Shown: positions 1 through 8,647 of the stretch, in pieces
Position numbering within the stretch: the stretch's first letter is position 1
How the letters are laid out: each line of letters starts with the position of its first letter
Origin: Azophilus sp965116165
GTDB taxonomy: Bacteria; Pseudomonadota; Gammaproteobacteria; Pseudomonadales; Azotimanducaceae
DNA length: 64,000 bases
Direction: 5' to 3'
Assembly: GCA_965116165.1 (NCBI GenBank)
Contig: OZ220484.1
Span: 124,001 to 188,000 of the forward strand
Made by a program: the position numbers and the translations under genes
The notes under the pieces: model-generated
The model's database searches: none
The model's input: the letters and a program-made list of their open reading frames with translations, nothing else
What the model was told of the DNA's origin: nothing

Positions 1-6
1 CACGTT

Positions 7-810
7 ATGCGGGTGGTTGCGCAGAAACATATGTTCTCCGACGGCTATACGAACGTCGTTTTCTTTTTCGTGGCCACATCCGGGCGCACCGTGCAACGCG
101 TAGGGGCGGACATCGCGAAACTTGACGGAGTATTCGGCGTTTCGCAGGGCATCGGCACCCCGGACATCTTTGCCACCACTAGGGTCAGGTCAATGGAAGA
201 CGCACAGCGTCTTGCCGGGGAGATTGGGCGAATCGGTGGCGTGGCGACTGTCGAAACCATGCCCTGCTTCCGCATCCACAAGTTCGCCTCCACTTTCGGT
301 GACTTGGTGAATCCAGGTCGTCCCCCGGTCTCCCGTTCCGACTCCAGGGACAATCGCATCTTCCATGCGCTGTACCGGGACGGGAGGCAGAGCAATCGCG
401 AAATCGCCCGGCAACTTGACATTTCGGAAGGCGCGGTCCGCCAACGGCTCAGAAAACTCCAACAGTCCGGTCAGATGCAGTTTCAGGTGGTGTGCAACCC
501 GCTGGCCCTGAACCTGGGCACCACCGCGATTCTGCGCATCACGACCGACGCGAAAGAGACCGGCAAGATCGTGCAACGTCTCAAGAACCTTGATGCGGTC
601 GCCTTCGTCGCCGAGGTGGCCGGCCAATCAAACCTCCTGGCCCTGCTCATTACCCCCGACAACCTATCACTGGGCGACATATCGGATAACGAGCTGCTGC
701 CGACACGCGGTGTGCGCCGTATTGACACACAGATACTGGTCGCCAACATCAAGTACGAACACTACCTGAGCTATTTCGAGGCCCCGGAACGGATTCTGCG
801 GAGAAAATAG
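7..810 (+). CDS. Lrp/AsnC-family transcriptional regulator, possibly 5'-partial
   Basis: The protein carries an AsnC-type winged helix-turn-helix at about residues 113-158 (NREIARQLDISEGAVRQRL) followed by a C-terminal RAM-like ligand-binding domain (about 170-260). The first 95 residues look like another RAM-type domain, so the full gene could be a double HTH-RAM-HTH-RAM protein. The frame is open to the left edge of the window, so the ATG at position 7 may be internal. Lrp/AsnC proteins bind DNA as multimers and respond to small metabolites. Here a likely target is the adjacent amidohydrolase/acyl-CoA dehydrogenase region, but that is inference from position only. Confidence 0.75.
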   Translation: MRVVAQKHMFSDGYTNVVFFFVATSGRTVQRVGADIAKLDGVFGVSQGIGTPDIFATTRVRSMEDAQRLAGEIGRIGGVATVETMPCFRIHKFASTFGDLVNPGRPPVSRSDSRDNRIFHALYRDGRQSNREIARQLDISEGAVRQRLRKLQQSGQMQFQVVCNPLALNLGTTAILRITTDAKETGKIVQRLKNLDAVAFVAEVAGQSNLLALLITPDNLSLGDISDNELLPTRGVRRIDTQILVANIKYEHYLSYFEAPERILRRK

Positions 811-917
811 GCACAGGTGCCCTACACCATCACGATTATTGGCGTGGTCGTATCCCGGGCGGTCGAAGTTTAGACATAGGGGTCCGTGGCGTACTCTTCC
901 AAACGCCACGATAACCA

Positions 918-1327
918 TCAGCCCGCCGCGATGCCGAGTGTTGTCTCGGCCACTTCCCGGTTGCGCAACAACTGTCCCGGGGTCGCGCCGGTGGCATTGC
1001 CGTCCTCGAAGGTCACTTCGCCATTGACCAGAATCCAGCGGTAGCCTTCGGCCCGCTGCACCCTACGCCACTCGTTCGCCGGGTAATCGTGAACCACATC
1101 GTGGCCGCCTTCCGGCCTGATGTGCAGCTTCTCCAGGTCGTAGACCACAATATCCGCTGGGGCTCCCGCACGCAGATAGCCACGGTCCAGGAAACCGGCC
1201 GCTTGGGCGGGCAGATACGACAGATGATAGTGCGCCTCTTCCAGCGTCAGGGTCTTCGTATCGCGCACCAGCCACAACGGGTGCCGTCAACCACCGTGCC
1301 GCCTCGGATAATCAGGTCGTAAGCCAT
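918..1327 (-). pseudogene. N-acyl-D-amino-acid deacylase/amidohydrolase remnant, internally deleted
   Basis: Reading leftward from an ATG at 1327, the first codons give MAYDLIIRGGTVVDGT, the standard N-terminus of amidohydrolase family 3 (D-aminoacylase) enzymes. About 50 bp later the reading continues in another frame with the family's C-terminus: the LTLEEAHYHLSYLPA stretch, then RAGAPADIVVYDLEKL and ILVNGEVTFEDG near the end. Family members are usually about 480-570 residues, so roughly 350-400 residues including the metal-binding core are missing and the junction is frameshifted. The protein cannot be active. It sits directly after the regulator and before an acyl-CoA dehydrogenase. Confidence 0.75.
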
Positions 1328-1591
1328 CGAATTCTCCCTTGCAAATCTTAATCAATTATATGTTGCGAAGATTTATCTCAAATAAGCAACGCAAAGTATC
1401 TCAACATCTGGTTGGCAAGTAAATGTTGGGCCGTCGAATTCCGAGAGCTACTTTTGCAAGGCCGTACCCGATGTGGGCGCGGTTGGCGCGGACGCGGAAA
1501 TGTGATGTGGGAATCTGAGAATGACGAAGGAATTGGAGATAAAGTAGCAATCATCGGCCGCGTGCGCGCCTGACTGGAGGAGTCAATAGCG
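1328..1591. other. Intergenic region upstream of the first acyl-CoA dehydrogenase
   Basis: No gene is visible. The stretch is AT-rich at 1340-1425 compared with its surroundings and probably carries promoter elements for the dehydrogenase. A GGAGG ribosome-binding site lies at about 1576-1580, 11 bp before the ATG at 1592. No convincing -35/-10 pair could be assigned. Confidence 0.4.
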
Positions 1592-2758
1592 ATGGACTTT
1601 CAACTGACCGAAGAGCACAGGGCAATCGAAGACGGCATTGCCCGTATTTGCAAGGGGTTTGACGATGAGTATTGGACGGCGAAAGACAGTAAGGCTGAGT
1701 TTCCCCATGAATTTCACCAGGCCATGGCGGAAGGCGGCTGGCTGGGTATTACCATGCCCGAAGAACTCGGCGGCTCCGGTCTCGGCGTGACCGAGGCGGC
1801 GCTGATGATGAACACCGTTGCCAAGGGTGGCGGCGGTGCCGCCGCAATGTCCACGCTGCAAATCAATCTCTTCGCGCCCCACCCCATCGTGGTGCTGGGC
1901 ACGCCGGAGCAGAAAGAGCGCATGCTGTTGCCATTGATCTCCGGGTCGGAGAAAGCATGCTTTGGCGTGACCGAAGCCAACGCCGGTCTCAATACCACTG
2001 AAATCAAGACCCGCGCGGAAAAGGTGGATGGCGGCTACTTGGTCAATGGGAGCAAGATCTGGACCTCCACGGCCCAGGAAGCGGACAACATCCTGTTGCT
2101 GACCCGCACCACGCCGAAAGAAGAATGCAATAAACCCACCGACGGCCTGTCCATATTTTTTACCAAGCTGGATCGCAAGAGAATGACCGTGGACCGGATC
2201 CCCAAGATGGGCCGTGCGGCGGTGGATTCCAATACAGTTTTTATCGATAACCTGTTTGTTCCCGAAGAGGATCGGATTGGGGAGGAGGGCAGGGGATTCT
2301 CCTACCTCCTGCACAGCCTGAATCCAGAGCGCATCATCATTGCCGCAGGGGCGATCGGGATTGCCCAGGATGCTTTGCAACGCGCTTCCCGGTATGCCGT
2401 GGAGAGAGAAGTGTTTGGCCGTCCGATAGGCCAGAATCAGGGCATCCAGCATCCCCTTGCCGAGAACTGGTGCCAGATCGAGGCGGCATGGTTAATGATG
2501 ATGAAGGCCGCCACCCTGTATGATTCGGGAGAATCCTGTGGCGCTTATGCAAATGCCGCCAAGTTCCTGGGGGGACGCGCTGCTTTTGATGCCAGTACCC
2601 AGGCCGTGCTGACCCATGGCGGCATGGGGTATGCGAAGGAATACCAGGTGGAGCGACTGTTCCGCGAGGCCATGTTGCAACGCCTCGCTCCCATTACCGA
2701 ACAACTTATTCTGTCGTTTATCGCAGAGAAAGAACTGGGGATGCCCAAGTCCTACTGA
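1592..2758 (+). CDS. Acyl-CoA dehydrogenase
   Basis: A 388-residue flavoprotein of the acyl-CoA dehydrogenase family, which makes trans-2-enoyl-CoA and passes electrons to ETF. N-terminal helical, middle beta and C-terminal helical domains are present in normal length. GVTEANAGLNTT matches the FAD/substrate-binding segment, FGRPIGQNQ is the usual C-terminal-domain motif, and the catalytic base is expected at Glu350 in HGGMGYAKEY, the SCAD/MCAD position. The start is supported by GGAGG 11 bp upstream. It resembles the second dehydrogenase at 8648-9820 (both end in PxSY), so the two are related paralogues. Substrate chain is unknown. Confidence 0.93.
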   Translation: MDFQLTEEHRAIEDGIARICKGFDDEYWTAKDSKAEFPHEFHQAMAEGGWLGITMPEELGGSGLGVTEAALMMNTVAKGGGGAAAMSTLQINLFAPHPIVVLGTPEQKERMLLPLISGSEKACFGVTEANAGLNTTEIKTRAEKVDGGYLVNGSKIWTSTAQEADNILLLTRTTPKEECNKPTDGLSIFFTKLDRKRMTVDRIPKMGRAAVDSNTVFIDNLFVPEEDRIGEEGRGFSYLLHSLNPERIIIAAGAIGIAQDALQRASRYAVEREVFGRPIGQNQGIQHPLAENWCQIEAAWLMMMKAATLYDSGESCGAYANAAKFLGGRAAFDASTQAVLTHGGMGYAKEYQVERLFREAMLQRLAPITEQLILSFIAEKELGMPKSY

Positions 2759-2854
2759 AAGGGGGAAGTTATGGTGCCATTCAGATACAAGAGACTGGGT
2801 CAAGGTGTGTACTGGCTCGGGAGATTTCGGAACTTTGGCTTGCGAGTACATGAC

Positions 2855-3226
2855 CTACGTGTCCGAGGCCGACTCCAGAGACAGGGTGGCGTTCATCTGT
2901 TCGAGTTGGGTACGCAATGCCTCCAGTCGAACGCGGAGCGTGGGCCGGTCCGCAGGCGCTTGTGGCAGTTCGCCGTGCGTCGGGGTGCCTGAGAGCGTCG
3001 AGATAATGAGGTCGCGCTCGTTCTCGAGCTCGTTGATGCGTTGTCTAAGCGCTCTCGCCTTGGCGGTGCCGTCGATGTGCCTTTTGGCTTGCTCATCCTC
3101 GCGCAGGCTCTTCTCTATCTCCGTGATGCCCGCCTTTATCTCGGGATAACGATCAGCCGCTATCCGGAGGAACTGGGTAAACTGATAGATGTGAAAGGAC
3201 TGACCGGAACACTGTGGACCGGTCAA
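2855..3226 (-). CDS. Possible coiled-coil protein or fragment, unrecognised
   Basis: An open frame of 123 codons whose middle half (about residues 25-85) is rich in Glu, Arg and Leu in heptad-like spacing (KARALRQRINELENERD), which suggests a real coiled-coil protein rather than a shadow. No family is recognised. Its 5' end overlaps the truncated mcrB on the other strand, so it may itself be a fragment joined there by the event that removed the mcrB N-terminus. There is no clear ribosome-binding site. The region 2759-3201 holds nothing else identifiable. Confidence 0.3.
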   Translation of the reverse strand: MTGPQCSGQSFHIYQFTQFLRIAADRYPEIKAGITEIEKSLREDEQAKRHIDGTAKARALRQRINELENERDLIISTLSGTPTHGELPQAPADRPTLRVRLEALRTQLEQMNATLSLESASDT

Positions 3227-3675
3227 TCGCGTTGTTGGATATGGCGCTGCGCCGCCGTTTCACTTTCCGCGAGATGATGCCCAAGCCAGAACTGTTAGCC
3301 CAGGCAACCGAAAGGTGCGGGCTCGACCTGCCTCGCATCCTCACAACCCTCAACGAGCGGATTGAATACCTCTACGACCGCGAGCACCAGATCGGCCATG
3401 CCTATTTCATCGACTGCAAATCAAGGGACGATTTGGATGGGGTTATGCGACACAGGGTGATTCCCCTGCTGGCCGAGTACTTCTTTGAAGACTGGGGGAA
3501 GGTCGCGGCTGCGCTTGGCGACGCAGCCGCGCATGATCGGGAAATTGAGGGCGGCTTCCTTAGGCGGACGGCTCTCAAAGCACCGCCGGGGTTTGATGAT
3601 GAGTCTCCCCGGTTCCGCTGGGAGGTTCGCTCCGCAGACGAAGGCTTCGACTATGGAGGGCTGATCGAAGAATGA
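3202..3675 (+). pseudogene. mcrB: McrB-like AAA GTPase, 5'-truncated fragment
   Basis: Recognisable homology begins at NTVDRSIALLDMALRRRF, the sensor/arginine-finger end of the McrB AAA+ motor, and runs through the C-terminal helical lid (HQIGHAYFID) to the stop. The whole N-terminal DNA-binding domain and the Walker A/B GTPase motifs are absent, and an in-frame stop lies at 3178, just before the homology starts. McrB normally assembles into a GTP-driven ring that activates McrC to cut methylated DNA. This fragment cannot do that. It overlaps mcrC by 4 bp (ATGA), the original operon arrangement. Confidence 0.8.
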
Positions 3676-5084
3676 TCCACCGCACCATCCGCGAATGGGG
3701 GTCGATCAGCTATGGAACAGCGGCAAACCAGATCCCGGAGTCGTATGCGGATCAACTCATGGCACAAGCACGGGTATCGGCCTCGGGGCTGGGTGTTAGC
3801 GAGGTGCTGGAACATGGCCGAAAAAAGCTGAGTGCCCGTGGCGTAGTGGGGGTGGTCGCCACGCCTCGCTGCCAGCTTGAAATCCTGCCGAAGATTGAAG
3901 GTGCCGGCGAAAGCGGTGTGGACGACACCACGCTGCGCCACCGGCTTATCCACATGCTGGCTCTAGCGCGGGACATCCGCATTGATGTCGGTGTGGTCAC
4001 ACGGCTTGGCTGGCAGCGCGACACGATCCTGGAACTGTTGATCCGGCTTTATTGCGGCAAGCTCGCCGACGCGGTGCGCCGGGGAATACCGCGGCATTAC
4101 ACCCAACAACAAGACGACATGCCCATCCTGCGCGGGCATCTTGATGTTACGCGGCAATTTTCTATCTTGGCGGCCTCCCCGCAGAAGCTGGCCTGCCGGT
4201 TCGACGCTTGGTCGCCCGACATTGCGCTTAATCAGGTCATGCGTGCTACCGTCGGGAAGCTGTTCCGCCTTGCCCAGGCAGCGGACAACCAGCGCGTTCT
4301 ACGTGAACTGGCGTTTGTCTACGCGGATGTCTCGGAGGTGTCTCCGGGTGCCCTACGCTGGGATCTGATCGTGCTCGACCGGACGAACCGGCGATGGCGA
4401 GAACTATTGTCTCTGGCGCGCCTCTTTCTAGATTCCCATCATCAGCAGACGAGCTTGGGCACCATTGATGGTTACGCCCTGCTGTTCGAGATGAACGTGC
4501 TATTTGAGGAATATGTGGAGCGGTTGCTCGCACATGCCCTAGTGGATACTGGCCTCGTGGTTACAACTCAGGGCGGACACGGCTATTGCCTGTTCGAGGG
4601 GAGTAGGGGCCGGTTCCAGACACGGCCCGACCTGATTGTCCGACATGGCCGCCGACCTGTCCTCATCATCGACACGAAGTGGAAGCTCATTCGCATCAAG
4701 GGCACCGAAAATCCCAATCGCAACGTAAGTCAGGCCGATATCTACCAAGCGATGGCCTACGGCCGGGTCTACGACTGTCCGCATGTCGTGTTGCTCTATC
4801 CGCACCACGGTGGTCTGCCTCCGGGTCCGGTCCTGAACAAGTATTCGATCGCGAAGGAGAATGCACAGGAGTCCCTTTACTTGGCAACGCTTGATGTTGC
4901 CGAACCGCCCCGGAAGCATGAGACCAGCGGATTGCTATGGAAACAGGCAGCCGCCCTCAGAGAGCTGATTTTGGATCGTCTCAATTTGCGGAATTATCCG
5001 CTTGACGAATCGAGTTCCCTCGTAGCGACGGAACACTATGGGCGGTCTGAACAAGTTGATCGTGCGGGATCGAACTACTTGTGA
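3672..5084 (+). CDS. mcrC: McrC-like endonuclease subunit of a 5-methylcytosine restriction system
   Basis: 470 residues, near the usual McrC length. The family segment GIPRHYTQQQDDMPILRGH is at about 139-156, and the PD-(D/E)xK nuclease core is visible as RPDLIV (Asp320) followed by LIIDTKWK (Asp334, Lys336). McrC cuts DNA only when driven by McrB, and the partner here lacks its motor domain, so the system is probably dead unless another McrB exists. The last 14 or so residues (from YGRSEQVD) are encoded by sequence that matches the left end of the window's 99-bp mobile repeat at about 70 percent, so the native C-terminus seems to have been replaced. Confidence 0.85.
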   Translation: MIHRTIREWGSISYGTAANQIPESYADQLMAQARVSASGLGVSEVLEHGRKKLSARGVVGVVATPRCQLEILPKIEGAGESGVDDTTLRHRLIHMLALARDIRIDVGVVTRLGWQRDTILELLIRLYCGKLADAVRRGIPRHYTQQQDDMPILRGHLDVTRQFSILAASPQKLACRFDAWSPDIALNQVMRATVGKLFRLAQAADNQRVLRELAFVYADVSEVSPGALRWDLIVLDRTNRRWRELLSLARLFLDSHHQQTSLGTIDGYALLFEMNVLFEEYVERLLAHALVDTGLVVTTQGGHGYCLFEGSRGRFQTRPDLIVRHGRRPVLIIDTKWKLIRIKGTENPNRNVSQADIYQAMAYGRVYDCPHVVLLYPHHGGLPPGPVLNKYSIAKENAQESLYLATLDVAEPPRKHETSGLLWKQAAALRELILDRLNLRNYPLDESSSLVATEHYGRSEQVDRAGSNYL

Positions 5085-5104
5085 ACCATTGAGTACATTA
5101 ATAC
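5044..5104 (-). repeat. Decayed copy of the 99-bp IS5-like miniature element
   Basis: GGTCTGAACAAG at 5044 matches the right terminus of the dispersed miniature element. The next 50 bases can be aligned without gaps to the copy at 9821 at about 70 percent identity by eye. The other end is not recognisable. It overlaps the 3' end and stop codon of mcrC. Confidence 0.5.
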
Positions 5105-5150
5105 GGGCCTTGCGAATCGGAATTTGGCCCAAAAACATCGGGAGACCACT

Positions 5151-5867
5151 ATGCCAGTGTCGCAATTTCTGAGACCGGGCGTGCCCGGCTTTACGCTGAG
5201 AAACGCGGCGCATGCGCTCATCGACAAGCTCACCGGCGCCCCGCCGCGCCCGGTGCGTGTTGCCGAGTATGTCGCGGAGCATGCTACGCGCGGTGACCCG
5301 GAGGATGTGCTCCGCATCCTCGACCGTTTTGCGCGGGAGAAGCGCTGGCTGATGAACGTGGGGCCGGACAAGGGTCCGCTGGTCGCCGATATGGCATTGC
5401 GCCTACCGTCGGCGGCGCGTGTGCTGGAATTGGGGGCGTACTGCGGTTACTCGTCGATCATGCTCGCGAACGCGCTCGGATCCCAGGCGCGTGTTACCTC
5501 TATCGAGATCAGTAAAACCTGCGTCGAAAGTGCGCGCGCAAACGTTGCGGTGGCGGGGCTCGACGACCGAATCACCTTCCTCCAGGGCCCATCGACCGAG
5601 GTTCTTGCCACCTTGCAAGGGCGCTTCGACCTGGTTTTTCTCGATCATTGGAAGAACCTGTACAAGACCGATCTTCTGCTGATGGAGAAGCGGGGTCTCG
5701 TTGCTTCCGGCACGATCGTCGTGGCGGACAATGTTGGCGATTTCTTCGACCCCGACGAGTACCTGCACTATGTACGCACATCCGGGCGCTACGACAGCGA
5801 GCACCGCGCCGCAAATATCGAGTACACGAAAATCGCCGACGCGGTGGAAATATCAGTGTGTCGTTAA
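5151..5867 (+). CDS. Catechol-type O-methyltransferase
   Basis: 238 residues from the ATG at 5151, which has GGGAG 7 bp upstream (a TTG at 5124 is the only longer option and lacks a site). The fold is a class I SAM methyltransferase, with ELGAYCGYSS at about 93-102 as the SAM loop. LDHWK (Asp165-Lys168), ADN (Asp193-Asn194) and IEY (Glu224) line up with the Mg2+ ligands, general base and catechol-binding Glu of mammalian COMT (Asp141, Lys144, Asp169, Asn170, Glu199). It probably methylates a vicinal diol/catechol and is cytosolic. It is followed 94 bp later by the HMG-CoA-synthase-like gene, but no shared operon signal is certain. Confidence 0.85.
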   Translation: MPVSQFLRPGVPGFTLRNAAHALIDKLTGAPPRPVRVAEYVAEHATRGDPEDVLRILDRFAREKRWLMNVGPDKGPLVADMALRLPSAARVLELGAYCGYSSIMLANALGSQARVTSIEISKTCVESARANVAVAGLDDRITFLQGPSTEVLATLQGRFDLVFLDHWKNLYKTDLLLMEKRGLVASGTIVVADNVGDFFDPDEYLHYVRTSGRYDSEHRAANIEYTKIADAVEISVCR

Positions 5868-5961
5868 GGAATATCCCAACTTGCATCTTGGCCAAGCGGG
5901 GGGCTATCGTTCCACAATCCACTTTGGCGACCTCCGAAGCTCATTTAAGGAATTGTTGAAT

Positions 5962-7410
5962 ATGGTCGGAATCACTGGATACAGCGCCTACGTCCCGAGG
6001 CTGCGCCTGCAAAGAAGCGCGATTTCCGCGGCCCACGCTTGGAGCGATCCGTCCTATGCGGGAAAAGGACGCGGTGAGCGGGCGATCTGCAATTGGGACG
6101 AAGACGCCATCACCATGGGGGTGGAGGCGACCCGACCGCTGGTGGGGGAAGACCGGCCCGACGCGCTGCTGTTTGCGACCACTTCGGGGCCCTTCGCGGA
6201 CCGCCAGCAGGCCGGCATCATCGCCACGGCGCTTTCGTTGGAGGGCGACCTCCGCACACTGGATATCACATCGTCGCAGCGCGCCGCCCTGGGTGCCTTG
6301 TCGCAAGCCTGCGCATCCGTGCGGGGTGGTGCCCGCGAGGTATTGCTGGTTGCCGCCGATAAGCGCCGCGCCCTGGCGAAAAGCGCGGGCGAGTTGTCTT
6401 GGGGCGATGGCGCGGTGGGCGTTTCCATCGGTTCCGAGAATGTACTGCTTGAATTGGTGGGCGGCACCGTCAATACGGTGGATTTTCTCGGCCATTATCG
6501 CGCCGCGGGGAAGGAATTCGACTACGATTGGGAGGAACGCTGGATTCGCGACGAGGGCCTGGCAAAGATTGTGCCGGCCGCCATTGCAACGCTCTTGCGG
6601 AAAACCGGCATCTCCGCCGATGCCATCGCGCACTTTGTATTGCCAAGCACCATTGGCCGAGCCGCCGGGCTGGTTGCGCGCCGGGCCGGTCTGGCGGCCG
6701 AGACGGTGGTGGACAACCTGGCCGGACAACTCGGTGAAACCGGCACCGCGCATCCCCTGTTCATGGCGCTGCACGCTCTGGAAACCCGGGTGAAACCGGG
6801 CGACCACTTGCTGGTGGGCAGCTTTGGCCACGGCTGTGAAGCGTTGCTGTTCAAGGCGACCGAGGTGATCGCCAACTATCGATCCCCGCAATCGGTGGCC
6901 GCGGCACTGGCGGCCCGCCGGCCGGAGGAGAACTACCTCAAATATCTCGCATTCAACAATTTGGTTCTTGTCGAAGAAGGCAAGCGCGGCGAGGCGTCGG
7001 AGTATCAAACATCGCTATCCACGGCCTATCGCGAGCGCGACATGTTGCTTGGGCTCGTGGGCGGGCGTTGTACCCGGTGCGGTACGCTGCAATTTCCCCG
7101 GGCGCGGGTTTGCGTCAATCCCCAATGCCGCGCCACCGATACGCAAGAGCCGTATTCATTCCGCGACGAGCCGGCCAGGATATCGAGCTGGTCCGCCGAC
7201 TATCTGGCTTTCACTCCCAATCCACCGTCACACTATGGCATGATTGACTTTGAGAACGGAGGACGGCTCATGACCGACTTTACCGATGTCGATGTCGGAG
7301 AAATCGATGTCGGCATGCCGGTCGAGATGCGGTTCCGCATCAAGTCGATGGATCGGCCGCGCGGCTTGCCGCGGTATTTCTGGAAGGCGGTTCCCCGTTG
7401 CTCCGCTTGA
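5962..7410 (+). CDS. HMG-CoA synthase-like / OB-fold (DUF35) fusion protein
   Basis: 482 residues from the ATG at 5962 (AAGGAA upstream). Residues 1-345 are a thiolase-superfamily, 3-hydroxy-3-methylglutaryl-CoA-synthase-like domain. Residues 365-480 form a DUF35-type rubredoxin-like zinc ribbon (Cys370, Cys373, Cys384, Cys389) plus OB fold. Similar OB-fold proteins serve as CoA-binding partners of thiolases or aldolases in archaeal mevalonate synthesis and in sterol side-chain degradation. By eye the nucleophilic Cys of the synthase active site is missing: the matching segment reads DITSSQRAALGAL (101-113), with Gln106 at the expected position. It may therefore act as a scaffold, decarboxylase or aldolase rather than a condensing enzyme. 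It lies 25 bp before a thiolase gene and is likely co-transcribed with it. Confidence 0.8.
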   Translation: MVGITGYSAYVPRLRLQRSAISAAHAWSDPSYAGKGRGERAICNWDEDAITMGVEATRPLVGEDRPDALLFATTSGPFADRQQAGIIATALSLEGDLRTLDITSSQRAALGALSQACASVRGGAREVLLVAADKRRALAKSAGELSWGDGAVGVSIGSENVLLELVGGTVNTVDFLGHYRAAGKEFDYDWEERWIRDEGLAKIVPAAIATLLRKTGISADAIAHFVLPSTIGRAAGLVARRAGLAAETVVDNLAGQLGETGTAHPLFMALHALETRVKPGDHLLVGSFGHGCEALLFKATEVIANYRSPQSVAAALAARRPEENYLKYLAFNNLVLVEEGKRGEASEYQTSLSTAYRERDMLLGLVGGRCTRCGTLQFPRARVCVNPQCRATDTQEPYSFRDEPARISSWSADYLAFTPNPPSHYGMIDFENGGRLMTDFTDVDVGEIDVGMPVEMRFRIKSMDRPRGLPRYFWKAVPRCSA

Positions 7411-7435
7411 ATCATCACACGAGAGGGCATTCGAA

Positions 7436-8632
7436 ATGGCACAGGGCATCAAGGACAAGGTGGCAATTCTCGGCATGGGTTGCTCAAAATTCGGCGAACG
7501 TTGGGATGTGGGCGCGGAGGAACTCATCGTTGAGGCCTTCGACGAAGCGCTCAATGATGCGGGCATCGACCGCAACGAAATCGATGCGGCCTGGCTTTCC
7601 ACGGCCATGGAATTCGTCAATGTGGGGCGCAGCGGCCTGCCGTTAAGCGTTTCCCTGCGCTTGCCGAACATCGCCGTCACCCGGGTCGAGAATTTTTGTG
7701 CTTCCGGCTCGGAAGCCTTCCGCGGCGCGGTCTACGCCGTGGCTTCCGGCGCGGCGGACATCGCCCTCGCTCTTGGTGTCGAAAAGCTTAAGGATACCGG
7801 CTACGGCGGGCTCCCCGGCGGCAATGCCGGCACCCTGCCTCCTCTTTGGACGGCAACCGGCTCGGCACCGGGCAGCTTTGCGCAGCTCGCCAGCGCCTAC
7901 CGCGCCAAGCACGGCGTTGACAAGGATGACCTGAAGCGCGCTATCGCCCATGTTTCCGTCAAGAGCCACGCCAACGGCACCAAGAACCCCAAGGCGCATC
8001 TGCGTCGGGCCATTTCGGAGGAAGACGCCGTCAACGCGCCGATGATCGCCGAGCCGCTCGGCCTCTTTGATTGCTGTGGCGTCAGCGACGGGGCCGCGGC
8101 CGCCATCGTCACCACGCCGGAAATCGCCCAGCGTCTCGGCAAGGAGAATGTCGTTACCATCAAGGCACTGCAACTCTCGCTCTCCAATGGCTCCGAGGCC
8201 GGGCATACCGCCTGGGACGGCAGCTATTTCCATACCACGCGCATCGCCGCCACCAAGGCCTACGCCGAGGCCGGCATACGTAATCCGCGTGAGGAGGTCA
8301 GCATGTTTGAATGCCACGACTGCTTCTCCATCACCGAGTTTGTCACCACCGAAGACCTGCAACTGTCTCCCGAGGGCGGCGCCCTGAAGGATGTCATGGA
8401 CGGCTTCTATGACGCCGATGGCGGGATTCCCTGCCAGATTGACGGTGGCCTCAAGTGCTTTGGACACCCGATTGGCGCATCCGGCATTCGCATGCTCTAC
8501 GAGATGTATCTGCAATTGCAGGGCCGCGCCGAAGAGCGCCAGCTTCCCAACCCGAGTATTGGCCTAACGCACAATCTCGGCGGCGCGCCCAACCAGAATG
8601 TCGCTGCTGTTTGCATAGTGGGCGCCGCCTGA
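7436..8632 (+). CDS. Thiolase, SCP2/acetyl-CoA acetyltransferase type
   Basis: 398 residues from the ATG at 7436 (GAGAGGG upstream). The acylation Cys is Cys88 in ENFCASGSEA, the second-half ECHDCF segment is present, and CFGHPIGASG (His344) plus LTHNLGG near the C-terminus are the standard thiolase signatures, so it appears catalytically complete. It would cleave 3-ketoacyl-CoA, or act with the OB-fold domain of the preceding gene as a thiolase/retro-aldolase pair, as in sterol-degrading bacteria. The next gene (acyl-CoA dehydrogenase) starts 15 bp after its stop, which supports a beta-oxidation operon. Confidence 0.9.
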   Translation: MAQGIKDKVAILGMGCSKFGERWDVGAEELIVEAFDEALNDAGIDRNEIDAAWLSTAMEFVNVGRSGLPLSVSLRLPNIAVTRVENFCASGSEAFRGAVYAVASGAADIALALGVEKLKDTGYGGLPGGNAGTLPPLWTATGSAPGSFAQLASAYRAKHGVDKDDLKRAIAHVSVKSHANGTKNPKAHLRRAISEEDAVNAPMIAEPLGLFDCCGVSDGAAAAIVTTPEIAQRLGKENVVTIKALQLSLSNGSEAGHTAWDGSYFHTTRIAATKAYAEAGIRNPREEVSMFECHDCFSITEFVTTEDLQLSPEGGALKDVMDGFYDADGGIPCQIDGGLKCFGHPIGASGIRMLYEMYLQLQGRAEERQLPNPSIGLTHNLGGAPNQNVAAVCIVGAA

Positions 8633-8647
8633 TCGGTTGACAAATGC

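Noticed and set aside
3672..5084. mcrC and the broken mcrB taken as a complete McrBC system
   Set aside because: No Walker A/B motifs exist in any upstream frame and a stop precedes the McrB homology.
5701..5961. Upstream extension of the HMG-CoA-synthase-like frame
   Set aside because: It overlaps the O-methyltransferase in another frame. The protein family begins at MVGITGYSAYVP (5962), which has a ribosome site.
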